In this document: positions 5,087 through 12,187 of the stretch, in pieces
Position numbering within the stretch: position 1 is the stretch's first letter
Layout: each line of letters starts with the position of its first letter
Assembly (NCBI GenBank): GCA_040414495.1
Contig: JBEDUI010000286.1
Coordinates: 1 to 12,502, forward strand
Source: DATAVB01 sp040414495
Lineage (GTDB): Bacteria; Actinomycetota; Actinomycetes; Mycobacteriales; QHCD01
Length of the DNA: 12,502 bases
Direction of reading: 5' to 3'
The notes under the pieces: generated by a model
Told to the model about the DNA's origin: nothing
The model's database searches: none
The model's input: only the letters and a program-made list of their open reading frames with translations
Made by a program: the position numbers and the translations under genes

Positions 5087-6502
5087 TCAGGAGGCCAGCT
5101 GCGCGGCGCTGGTGTGGGCCGGGGTTTGCAGGTGCCAGTCGGTGACGCCCTGGTACGCCTCACCGACAGCCAGAATGGTGTCCTCGCCGAATGCCGGGCC
5201 GGCGATTTGCAGCGACAACGGCAATCCGTCGACGGTAAAGCCCATCGGGACCACGAGAACGGGATTTCCGACGCTATCCCAATACGGCGTGAATACCGTG
5301 CCGAACAATGCGCTGACATCAATGCGGCCGCGCGCGTCGGTGAGCGTGTCGTACCGCGGCGCACCAGTGGCAGAGGTCGGCATCACGATCGCATCGACGG
5401 TCCCGAATGTCTGCACCAATGCCTGCTGCGCGACCCGACGCATTCGCTGCGCCTGCACGTAATCCGCGCCGGAGACCAACGCACCGAGCGCGACCGTCGC
5501 CCGGGTCGAGGCGAAGAAGTCATCCCAACGGCTGATCAGGTCGCCGCGATGATAGGCCGCCGCTTCGCTGCACATGGCGACCAGATCCGCGGTGAGCATC
5601 TCTTCCCAGTACGGCAGGGTGATCTCGACCGGATCGGCGCCGAGTTCGGCCAGCGCCGCGACGGCCGCGTCGAATGCCGGCTGCAGATTCGGATCGGCGT
5701 CGGCCGGGAAATGGTGTTCGCGCACCACGCCAATCCGCCGCCCGGCCAGCGATTCGAATGCCGGCCGCTGCGGCGCCGCCACACAATCGGGGTCCACACC
5801 GTCCGGTCCGGCGATCGTGTCCAGGACGAGCCGGCAGTCGTGCGCGCTACGGGCGAGCGGGCCGACGTGGTCCAGGCTGTACCCGAGCGGGACAACACCG
5901 GATTTCGGAACCCGGCCGAACGTCGGCATCAGCCCGCTGACCCCGCAGTACGCGGCCGGAATACGGATACTGCCGCCGGTGTCAGTGCCAAAACCGGCCA
6001 GGAACATCCCGCTCGCGACACCAGCCCCGGTGCCGGAACTCGATCCGCCCGGCCAGGTGGCGGGATTCCACGGATTACGTGGGGTCGGAAACGGTTTGGT
6101 CGAATCGACCATGCCGATCGCGAATTCCATGGTTGTCGCTTTTCCGGTAATGACCGCGCCGGCGTCTTTAACCCTGGCAACGACGGTGGCGTCCCGCCCC
6201 GCGCCCCAGGCCGGGTCGAGCACCAGACTCTGCGCGGTGGTCGGACCTTCGGCCATCGCGATGATGTCCTTGACCCCGAACGGGATTCCGTGCAACGGAC
6301 CGCGGTCGTGGCCGGCCGCCAATTCACGATCCGCCTCGTCGGCCCGGTTCAGCGCGTATTCGTCGAACCGGGCCAGATAAACGCCCATTTCCTCGTCGAA
6401 TCGGTCCGCCTGGTCCAACGCGGCGCGGGTCAACTCGACGCTGGTAATGGTGCCGTCCCGCAGGGCCTGGGCTGCCTCGGTCACGGTCAATGGAATGGTC
6501 AT
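5087..6502 (-). CDS. Amidase-signature family hydrolase
   Basis: A 471-aa cytoplasmic enzyme that should hydrolyse an amide or ureide C-N bond. The Ser-cisSer-Lys triad is visible: Lys78 in GIPFGVKDI, cis-Ser154 in PGGSSSGTG and nucleophile Ser178 in GTDTGGSIRIPAA. The 24-residue Ser-Ser spacing is that of the family. The C-terminal part (NPVLVVPMGFTVDGLPLSLQ and GPAFGEDTIL) is also standard. ATG 6502 is chosen because AGAGGA lies seven bases upstream; a TTG six codons earlier is possible but has no better site. Neighbours are a GntR regulator 23 nt upstream and a GatC/AtzG-like protein 24 nt downstream, with an NCS1 permease at the operon head. This suggests breakdown of an imported nitrogen compound such as a nucleobase-like ring product, ureide or amide. 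GatA is unlikely: there is no gatB, and the partner is AtzG-like. Confidence 0.92.
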   Translation of the reverse strand: MTIPLTVTEAAQALRDGTITSVELTRAALDQADRFDEEMGVYLARFDEYALNRADEADRELAAGHDRGPLHGIPFGVKDIIAMAEGPTTAQSLVLDPAWGAGRDATVVARVKDAGAVITGKATTMEFAIGMVDSTKPFPTPRNPWNPATWPGGSSSGTGAGVASGMFLAGFGTDTGGSIRIPAAYCGVSGLMPTFGRVPKSGVVPLGYSLDHVGPLARSAHDCRLVLDTIAGPDGVDPDCVAAPQRPAFESLAGRRIGVVREHHFPADADPNLQPAFDAAVAALAELGADPVEITLPYWEEMLTADLVAMCSEAAAYHRGDLISRWDDFFASTRATVALGALVSGADYVQAQRMRRVAQQALVQTFGTVDAIVMPTSATGAPRYDTLTDARGRIDVSALFGTVFTPYWDSVGNPVLVVPMGFTVDGLPLSLQIAGPAFGEDTILAVGEAYQGVTDWHLQTPAHTSAAQLAS

Positions 6503-6525
6503 GGCAATGTCCTCTCGCAATAGGG

Positions 6526-7332
6526 TCAGCGCAAGCCGGTGTGGTCGCGGCCGATCCGGGAAGTGAGCAGAAACCGGTCGCCGCGGACGTGGATGAAAGC
6601 CAGGTCGAATGCCCGGCCGGTCGCGTCGTGCACGAGTTGTTCGAGCACCATGAGCGGTGCGCCGGCCGCGAGGCCCAGCGGTTCGGCGGTCGCGGTGTCA
6701 GCGACCGCGCAGGACAGTACGAATTCGCTGTCCGAAATGGACACCCGCGCATCGCCGAGCAGGGCATACCAGTCCGAGACGAACGGCGTATCGCCGATAG
6801 CCGCCGCCTCCGGAAAAAGCACGTAATTGGTCGCCAGCGCCATCGGCTCGTCACCGGCCAGCGCGACGTATTCCAGCCGCAGACAATCGGTGCCGGGCGC
6901 GACGTCCAGCCGCCGGGCCACGCTGGCCGGCGCCGGGACCACGCTGTGATCGAGCACCTTCGGGCGCAGCCGCCGGTTCAGCAGGCTGGCCTCCTGCGGC
7001 GGCGCAACGCCGTGCACCTCGGCCAGCCGCAGCATGACCCCGCGTACCACGACGTGCGTACCGACGCCCTGCGTCCGTTCGATCAGCCCCTCGGCCCGCA
7101 GCACTGCCAAGGCGGTCCGGACCGTAGCCCGGCTGACGCCTTCGGCGACCATGAGCTCCGCCTCCGAGGGCAATCGGCCTTCGACAAATCCGCCGCGCAA
7201 AATCTCCGCCCGCAACCGATCCCGCAGCTGCCGGGCCCCAGCGTTGTCGCCATGCATACCGGTCGAAGGTAAGCGCCGTGTGTTTCGCCCATGTCTGCTG
7301 GAGATGAGCACCATGTCACGCGCTGCGGTCAC
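6526..7332 (-). CDS. GntR-family transcriptional regulator, HutC/UTRA subfamily
   Basis: A winged-helix domain lies near the N-terminus (LRDRLRAEILRGGFVEG, LPSEAELMVAEGVSRATVR, then LRAEGLIERTQGVGTHV). A UTRA ligand-binding domain follows (LDVAPGTDCLRLEYVALAGDEPMALATNYV, then PLMVLEQLVHD and RAFDLAFIHVRGDRFLL). It probably represses the operon and is released by the permease or amidase substrate. I place the start at GTG 7332: it overlaps the permease stop (GTGA) and has AAGAGG seven bases upstream. That gives 268 aa with a 25-residue extension before MHGDNAG. ATG 7257 would give 243 aa, a more usual length, but has no ribosome site. Likely operators are dyads in the permease promoter region (8982-9193). 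Confidence 0.92.
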   Translation of the reverse strand: MTAARDMVLISSRHGRNTRRLPSTGMHGDNAGARQLRDRLRAEILRGGFVEGRLPSEAELMVAEGVSRATVRTALAVLRAEGLIERTQGVGTHVVVRGVMLRLAEVHGVAPPQEASLLNRRLRPKVLDHSVVPAPASVARRLDVAPGTDCLRLEYVALAGDEPMALATNYVLFPEAAAIGDTPFVSDWYALLGDARVSISDSEFVLSCAVADTATAEPLGLAAGAPLMVLEQLVHDATGRAFDLAFIHVRGDRFLLTSRIGRDHTGLR

Positions 7333-8981
7333 GAGGAAACCTCTTCGGTGACGCGGCCCGGGCTGCTGGTGATCAGCTCGACCGGCACCGGCCCGCGGGG
7401 CGGGCGCCAACTGCTCGGTTTGCACTGGTCGTGGCACTTCGCCTCGGTCGAGCAGCACAACGAGCAGATGTAGCCGGAATGGAACGGGCAGCTGGCCATG
7501 TCGACGACGTCGAAATTGCCGCCGCATACCGAGCAGTCGAGTTCCTGCGCGCCCTCGGGCAGTTCGCTGCGCCGGGCCAGGTAATAGCGGCCGCGGGTGG
7601 CCAGAGCGAATAGCGGCGGCAGCACAATCGCCAGTCCCAGCGCGAAGAACGGTGACAGATCCTTGGCCGTAGCCCCGAATACCTGGTAATAGGCGACCAT
7701 TGCGGTAGCGCCGCCGATAATCATCGAGCCGAAGCCGACCGGATTGACGTGATACAGATGCGCGCGGTGGAATTCGACATGGTCGGGCGCGAGTTTGAGC
7801 CACTTGCGGTTGATGATCAGATCGCTTGCCATGGCGGCGATCCAGGCGATGCCAACGTTGGCGTACCAGGCCAGAATATCGACGATATGGGCAAAGATGT
7901 TGATCTCCATGAGCACCAACGCGATGCCGACCTGAAAGAACACCCACGCCGCCCGGCCGGGGTGCCGGTGCAGCACCCGGGAGAAGAAATTCGACCAAGA
8001 CAGCGAGCCGGAGTACGTATTCATGATGTTGATTTTCATTTGCGACAGCAGCACGAGAATTACGGCCAGCGCCAGCGCGGCGGCGTGATTCCCGGTCAGT
8101 CGTTGGTAGACCGTGGTGAACAGCGACACCGGAACCGCGGCCTGCGCCGGACTCGTCTGCGATTCGGCGTAGCCAACCAGCAATGTCGAGGCGAAGAAGA
8201 TCACAACCAAAAACAGCGACAGTCCGGGACCGCCGAAGATCACGGCCAACCACCAGCGCCGCCGGCCGTTCTCGGTCGGATCCGGCATCAGCCGCAGGTA
8301 ATCACCCTGCTCGCCGATCTGCGCGCCGAACGCCAGCTGGGCGGCGGCGATCGTCAACACGGCCAGCGCCGAAACCGCGGTCGCGCCCGCCGAAAGCCCG
8401 GTGTGCGGGTGAATCGTATTGGTTCCGGCATGCGGTGCGGTCGCGGCTGTCACCACGGCAACGCCGATCAACGCCACCCACAGCGGCCAGGTCCACGCCT
8501 GGAATTTCGTGGTGAACGACATTCCGTAAATCGTGAGCGGCACCATGATCACCGATACCAGGACGTACGAAATATGAATGTCCAGGTGGGTGAACGCACT
8601 CACCGCCTGCGCCATGATCGCGCCCTCGTAGGCCAGAAAGATGAGTGTGTAGGTTGCGTAGACCAACGAGGTCACCGTTGACCCGAGGTAGCCGAAACCC
8701 GATCCGCGGGTCAGCAGATCAATGTCGATATGCCGCCGGGCGATGGCCAGCGCAATCGTCATTGTCAGCGGCAGGGTGAGGACGGCCGCGACCCCGAATC
8801 CGAGCAACGAATTACCAAAACCGAATTCGTTGACGAATGCGGCGTCCAGGGCGTAACCGGCCATCGCCGACAGGCCGGCGAGGCAGGTGAGGAAGACCAT
8901 CCACGGCGACCAGGTGCGGAACCCGGCCGGTGTGTAGCGCAGTGAGAAGTCCTCCATCTGCGTGTTATCGGCAAGCTTCAC
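7329..8981 (-). CDS. NCS1-type purine/cytosine-like permease with Cys-rich C-terminal domain
   Basis: The protein has about 550 aa. Residues up to about 470 form some 12 membrane helices of the nucleobase:cation symporter-1 type: SPWMVFLTCLAGLSAMAG, the GFGYLGS loop, the LSQMKINIMNTYSGSLSW segment and AWYANVGIAWIAAMASDLII. After the last helix comes a soluble tail with eight Cys and a His: CSVCGG, DMASCPFHSGYICSLCC, then KCHDQCKP. This probably binds zinc. Ordinary NCS1 permeases stop before such a tail. GTG 8981 is chosen because GAGGGG is five bases upstream; ATG 8987 directly abuts that site. The gene heads the operon with the GntR gene (GTGA overlap) and the amidase, so it probably brings in the compound the amidase attacks. 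The substrate is not known. Confidence 0.9.
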   Translation of the reverse strand: MKLADNTQMEDFSLRYTPAGFRTWSPWMVFLTCLAGLSAMAGYALDAAFVNEFGFGNSLLGFGVAAVLTLPLTMTIALAIARRHIDIDLLTRGSGFGYLGSTVTSLVYATYTLIFLAYEGAIMAQAVSAFTHLDIHISYVLVSVIMVPLTIYGMSFTTKFQAWTWPLWVALIGVAVVTAATAPHAGTNTIHPHTGLSAGATAVSALAVLTIAAAQLAFGAQIGEQGDYLRLMPDPTENGRRRWWLAVIFGGPGLSLFLVVIFFASTLLVGYAESQTSPAQAAVPVSLFTTVYQRLTGNHAAALALAVILVLLSQMKINIMNTYSGSLSWSNFFSRVLHRHPGRAAWVFFQVGIALVLMEINIFAHIVDILAWYANVGIAWIAAMASDLIINRKWLKLAPDHVEFHRAHLYHVNPVGFGSMIIGGATAMVAYYQVFGATAKDLSPFFALGLAIVLPPLFALATRGRYYLARRSELPEGAQELDCSVCGGNFDVVDMASCPFHSGYICSLCCSTEAKCHDQCKPSSWRPPRGPVPVELITSSPGRVTEEVSS

Positions 8982-8992
8982 GGGCATCCCCT

Positions 8993-9053
8993 CAGCTGTC
9001 GGGCCAGATGCGCGGAACGCTAGATACGGGGTATTTCCGCTGGATGACAGCTG
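8993..9053. repeat. 8-bp inverted repeat in the permease leader region
   Basis: CAGCTGTC (8993-9000) and GACAGCTG (9046-9053) are exact reverse complements, 45 bp apart. They lie just upstream of the permease start. Within the loop is a small dyad ATAC-GGG-GTAT (9024-9034). One or both might bind the GntR regulator or form an RNA hairpin. Arms this short can arise by chance. Confidence 0.3.
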
Positions 9054-9091
9054 CTGTTGCGCCGCGTTACGCCGTGTCCGAGCCGGCGAAA

Positions 9092-9102
9092 TCCTTATAG
9101 GA
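9092..9102 (-). promoter_or_regulatory. Possible -10/operator of the permease operon
   Basis: On the minus strand TCCTATAAGGA is a dyad (TCCT/AGGA) enclosing TATAAG, a fair -10. Transcription would start at about 9085, leaving a leader of about 100 nt. No convincing -35 is seen. A dyad covering a -10 would suit repression by the operon's GntR protein. Confidence 0.3.
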
Positions 9103-9193
9103 CAGCGTCTGCCGAGGTGATCCGCCGTGCGGCGTAGCCAAAACGCCGGGCCGGGGAACTAATTGTTTGCGCCGGCCGGTTAGGGTTCTTGCT

Positions 9194-9688
9194 ATGAAGC
9201 CCTTGACCGAGCCGGACATCCGCGCGTCGTTCGTCAACTGCACCCAGGGCGAGGCCAAACGGCTGGCCGTACCGAAGGATCTGGACACCACCAGCTGGGA
9301 CGACCTGGACTTCTTCGGCTGGCGGGATCCCGCCGCGCCGCAACGGGCCTACCTGGTCGCCGAGTCAGCCGGCCGGCTCGTCGGCGTGGTGCTGCGGGTC
9401 GCGCCCCATAACGGGCCGGCCCGGCGCAGCATGTGCTCGCTGTGCTTGACGACGCACCCCGGTGGGGGCGTGTCGTTGATGACCGCCCGGAAGGCCGGGC
9501 GTAAAGGGCAGCAGGGCAATTCCGTGGGTACGTATATCTGCGCCGACCTTGCCTGCTCGCTCTATATGCGCGGCAAGAAGACGTCAACCGCCCGGCGGAT
9601 CGACGAGACGATCACGGTGGAAGAACAGATCGACCGAACCACCGCCAACCTCACCGGGTTTCTGCACCGAATCGTGGAAGAGCCCTAA
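9194..9688 (+). CDS. FBP/EF-G-binding-type zinc protein (FusB-like)
   Basis: A 164-aa protein starting MKPLTEPDIRASFVNCTQGE, with LDFFGWRDPAAPQRAYLV and then a treble-clef-type zinc site. The metal ligands would be Cys81 and Cys84 (MCSLC) and Cys116 and Cys121 (YICADLACSLY). Between them is the conserved HPGGGVSLMTARKAG...QQGNSVGTY stretch. This is the FBP (fibronectin/EF-G-binding) family; FusB/FusC members bind elongation factor G on the ribosome and cause fusidic-acid resistance. Chromosomal actinobacterial members probably help ribosome function or recycling; a resistance role here is unproven. ATG 9194 follows AGGG eight bases upstream. It is the only plus-strand gene, divergent from the permease operon and convergent with the SDR gene. 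The two stops share CTAA (9685-9688). Confidence 0.92.
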   Translation: MKPLTEPDIRASFVNCTQGEAKRLAVPKDLDTTSWDDLDFFGWRDPAAPQRAYLVAESAGRLVGVVLRVAPHNGPARRSMCSLCLTTHPGGGVSLMTARKAGRKGQQGNSVGTYICADLACSLYMRGKKTSTARRIDETITVEEQIDRTTANLTGFLHRIVEEP

Positions 9689-10632
9689 CCCGGATACCAG
9701 ACCTTCCGCGGATCGTCCGCACTCCGCTGGTACGCCCAGGCGTCATCGATGAGGCGCCGGGTGTCGTACCGCGGCCGCCAATCCAGCAGCAGCTTGGCCT
9801 TGGCGTTGTCCAGCCAGGTCGAGTGGTACGGCGTGGATACCTTGACCGCGGGCAGGCCGCGCGTCTCGGCCAGATGGTCAGCCACCAATTGGTAATTGAC
9901 CGGCTCGTCCATACAGATATTGAACGTCTCCCCCACCGCGGCCGGATGCTCCAAGGCGATCGCGATCGCCTCGACCAGATCGCTGACGTGCACGAAATTA
10001 CGCTGCAACGGGGCGCCATCGGCATCCAACGCCAACGGCACCGCGCCCTTGGGAACCTCTTCGGCCACCAGCTCCCGCCAGGCCGGCCCGCCGAATTGGT
10101 CCGGGCCGAACGAGAGCGAATACCGGAAATCGTCCCGGTCCATGATCCACGGCGCCCGCAGGCACGTGCCGGACAGGCCGTACGCGATCTCGTACTGCTC
10201 GAGCATGACCTCCTCGAGCACCTTCGAGAGGGCGTAACAGCCCTGATAGGCGGTGTGCCGCTGCTTCTCGGTCACCGGGCCGGGGTGCTTGTAGACAAAA
10301 TGGCCGACCGCAGCATCGCCACCGACCAGAACGAACCGGTCAAACGTCGGGCTTTCCCGCGCTTCCTCGAGCACCCAGAACAGGCCCTTGACCGCCACGT
10401 CCATGATTTCGTCGGGCGTCTCCTTGCACGTGGCCAGATGCACCACGTGCGTCACGTCCGCCATCGCCGCCCGTACGGAATCCCGGTCAGCGATCGTCCC
10501 GAATACCGACTCCACACCCGGGACATCCAACGGCCGGTTGTGACAGAGCGCCCGGATCTCGCAGCTACCAGCCAGCTTGTCGATCAGTGCGCGACCGACC
10601 TTGCCGGTCGCGCCGGTGACGAGCAGTTTCAC
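9685..10632 (-). CDS. Extended SDR / NAD-dependent epimerase-dehydratase-like protein
   Basis: A 315-aa cytoplasmic Rossmann-fold protein. It starts VKLLVTGATGKVG, whose TGATGKVG (residues 6-13) is the NAD(P)-binding motif of extended SDRs. Tyr133 and Lys137 in YALSK are the catalytic pair. The usual Ser/Thr of the triad is not obvious: the matching strand reads VLVGGDAAVGHF (about 101-112), with Gly where Ser is expected. The C-terminal half contains RNFVHVSDLVEAIAIAL and FNICMDEPVNYQLVADHL, as in epimerases. The chosen GTG 10632 overlaps the stop of the dioxygenase gene (GTGA), so the two proteins are made together and probably act in one oxidative pathway on a small organic or sugar-derived substrate. 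A GTG four codons upstream is an alternative start. The stop overlaps that of the opposite gene. Confidence 0.9.
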   Translation of the reverse strand: MKLLVTGATGKVGRALIDKLAGSCEIRALCHNRPLDVPGVESVFGTIADRDSVRAAMADVTHVVHLATCKETPDEIMDVAVKGLFWVLEEARESPTFDRFVLVGGDAAVGHFVYKHPGPVTEKQRHTAYQGCYALSKVLEEVMLEQYEIAYGLSGTCLRAPWIMDRDDFRYSLSFGPDQFGGPAWRELVAEEVPKGAVPLALDADGAPLQRNFVHVSDLVEAIAIALEHPAAVGETFNICMDEPVNYQLVADHLAETRGLPAVKVSTPYHSTWLDNAKAKLLLDWRPRYDTRRLIDDAWAYQRSADDPRKVWYPG

Positions 10633-11390
10633 GAGTTCTGCCACTGCGGCAGGTCAAGCACCACGCTGCCTTCGAGGGCATCGGTCAGCTCGCTGGCCCG
10701 CGCGGCATCGAAGAACTGCGCGTCGTCGAAGAGCCAGGGCCGGGTCCCGCCGGCCGCCACGTGCCGCTCGCGCAGGTTGGCCAGCATGCCCGGCGCCCGG
10801 TACGACGGCCATTTGACGCCGGACCGGCAGTAGGAGGCGTCGAGGAAGAAGCGCGGGCTGTCCTCGCCACCGGGCTTCGCCCGCCGGGCGTGCCACATCG
10901 CCGAATGCACGATCAGGACTGAACCAGCCGGCACGTCGTCGACCGCGATCGAACCCGGCAGGTCGGAGTCGCCGAGGAACTGCAGCGCGTGCCTGTCGAC
11001 CGCGTGGTGCTGTGAGCCGGGTACGAGCAGCAGGTCGCCGATCGTGCCGTTGAGTCCGTTGAGATAAAAGAAGACGTGCACCATGAGGTGCGCGCGATTG
11101 GTCTGCGGGTACTGCTCGTAATCCTGGTGCCAGGCCACGCCCTTCATGCCGGCGTCGTGCCGGGCGGCGTGCATGTGGTGGAACACGTACGGTCCGCCCA
11201 TGAGCTCGTCGAGAATCTCCGCCACCCGCGGGTGCCAGATGAGCTCACCGATCTCGTCGTACTCGTACGCGTGCCGCCGCGGTTCAGCCGAGACGTGCCG
11301 GTCCACGGCCGCCTTCAACGTATCGATCTCGTCCTTGGCCAGGAATTCAGGAAAGACGGCGTATCCCTGGTCAGCGAACGTCTCAAGCAT
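10629..11390 (-). CDS. Phytanoyl-CoA dioxygenase (PhyH)-family Fe(II)/2-oxoglutarate oxygenase
   Basis: A 253-aa protein starting MLETFADQGYAVFPEFLAKD, the usual PhyH opening helix. The iron site is visible: His88 and Asp90 in AWHQDYEQ and a distal His, probably His167 in VHSAMWHARR. Arg180 in SPRFFLDASY is placed to hold 2-oxoglutarate. The segment MVHVFFYLNGLN before a loop with LLVPGSQHHAVDRH is typical of the fold. It should hydroxylate a small molecule; the family is too broad to name the substrate. ATG 11390 is strongly supported by AAAGGAGAA seven bases upstream, so the 16 codons of open frame before it are excluded. It is coupled to the SDR gene by a GTGA overlap. Confidence 0.92.
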   Translation of the reverse strand: MLETFADQGYAVFPEFLAKDEIDTLKAAVDRHVSAEPRRHAYEYDEIGELIWHPRVAEILDELMGGPYVFHHMHAARHDAGMKGVAWHQDYEQYPQTNRAHLMVHVFFYLNGLNGTIGDLLLVPGSQHHAVDRHALQFLGDSDLPGSIAVDDVPAGSVLIVHSAMWHARRAKPGGEDSPRFFLDASYCRSGVKWPSYRAPGMLANLRERHVAAGGTRPWLFDDAQFFDAARASELTDALEGSVVLDLPQWQNS

Positions 11391-11485
11391 TCGAGCTTCT
11401 CCTTTGGTTAGACCCCGTGTGCTGACTCTCGCATCCATGCTGAGCGGCAGTAAAGCCGGCGCGTGGCCTTAATAGGTCAACGACG

Positions 11486-11518
11486 ATCCAGCCAGCGGCC
11501 GATGGCCACTGGCTGGAT
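11486..11518 (-). terminator. Hairpin after the small membrane-protein gene, probable terminator
   Basis: ATCCAGCCAG (11486-11495) and its exact reverse complement (11509-11518) enclose a second stem, GGCC/GGCC around GAT, with one mismatch. It begins 29 bp after the stop at 11548 (minus strand) and lies upstream of the dioxygenase gene. No U-tract follows, only TCGTTGACCTATT. A U-less terminator is most likely. Confidence 0.55.
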
Positions 11519-11547
11519 GAATGGATTTCATCGATACGGACGTCTCC

Positions 11548-12081
11548 CTAGCGGACCGTGCTCAGCCCCGGCTGCTGGGCCGGAGCCGCGGTCAGTCGGC
11601 TGACCCGGATGCCCCGCACGACGATGGTCGCGATCCGTACGACCACTTCGGACAGTGCGAGCAGTACGAGCGCGGTCTGCCAGGTGGTTGCGCTGTGAAT
11701 GTCGTGCTTGATCGAGAAGCGGGTGATGGTCGCCTCACCGCTGTGGGTGATCCAGATGATGAAGGCGAGCCGGGCCGACATGCTGGCCACCCAGATCGCG
11801 GCGGCGGCCGGGCCGGCCTGCACGTACGCGGAGCCATTACGGCCCCGCACCCGGGTCAGCACGCCGCCGGCCAGGCCGAGCAGCGTACCGACCGCGGTGA
11901 GGATCACTACCAGGGCGAGATCGCCACCACCGCTGGGCAGACCGTGCAGATAGCGGTAGCCGGTGAAAGCCACGATCGCGCCCGGGATGAGGACGAAGAT
12001 GGGAGTGAGCTTGTCCTCGCGCAACTGCCGCAGCACGATGAGGATGAGGGTGATGTCGATGATCCAGTCAATCGCTGTCAT
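11548..12081 (-). CDS. Small integral membrane protein, DUF1453/CcdC-like
   Basis: A 177-aa protein with about five hydrophobic helices: WIIDITLILIVL, IFVLIPGAIVAFTGY, LALVVILTAVGTLLGLAGGV, AAAAIWVASMSARLAFIIW and ALVLLALSEVVVRIATIVV. The first helix is followed by RQLREDKLTP and the third by TRVRGRNG, basic loops as in DUF1453-type proteins, whose function is unknown. The assignment rests on helix pattern and is tentative. ATG 12081 is chosen because hydrophobic coding begins there; GAGG lies only two bases upstream, so the site is not ideal. The frame stays open upstream but runs into Arg/Pro-rich, non-coding-like sequence. It follows an AraC-type regulator, and the 106-bp gap holds GGGTTGA repeats. 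Confidence 0.8.
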   Translation of the reverse strand: MTAIDWIIDITLILIVLRQLREDKLTPIFVLIPGAIVAFTGYRYLHGLPSGGGDLALVVILTAVGTLLGLAGGVLTRVRGRNGSAYVQAGPAAAAIWVASMSARLAFIIWITHSGEATITRFSIKHDIHSATTWQTALVLLALSEVVVRIATIVVRGIRVSRLTAAPAQQPGLSTVR

Positions 12082-12116
12082 GGCCTCAAGGTTCGTCGCC
12101 GCGCGGCCTCGACGAA

Positions 12117-12169
12117 TCAACCCGAGGGTTGAGCCATGGGTTGAACTTCCAGGGTGACCCACGGGTTGA
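12117..12169. promoter_or_regulatory. GGGTTGA repeat cluster between the AraC-type gene and the membrane-protein gene
   Basis: GGGTTGA occurs at 12126-12132, 12138-12144 and 12163-12169, with an inverted copy at 12117-12123. The first pair forms the dyad TCAACCC-GA-GGGTTGA. Start-to-start spacings are 12 and 25 bp. The cluster lies 36-88 bp upstream of the membrane-protein start. AraC proteins often bind direct repeats, so the adjacent regulator is a candidate binder. Confidence 0.5.
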
Positions 12170-12187
12170 CCGGCCGTACGACGTAAT

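Noticed and set aside
5114..6523. Long plus-strand open frame (469 codons) opposite the amidase gene
   Set aside because: High GC leaves long antisense frames open. The product is Arg/Gly/His-rich with no recognisable motif, and the amidase triad is on the other strand.
7333..8253. Extension of the GntR frame upstream through the permease gene
   Set aside because: This part is out of frame with the NCS1 permease and reads as low-sense Arg/Pro-rich sequence; the regulator starts at or after the GTGA overlap at 7332.
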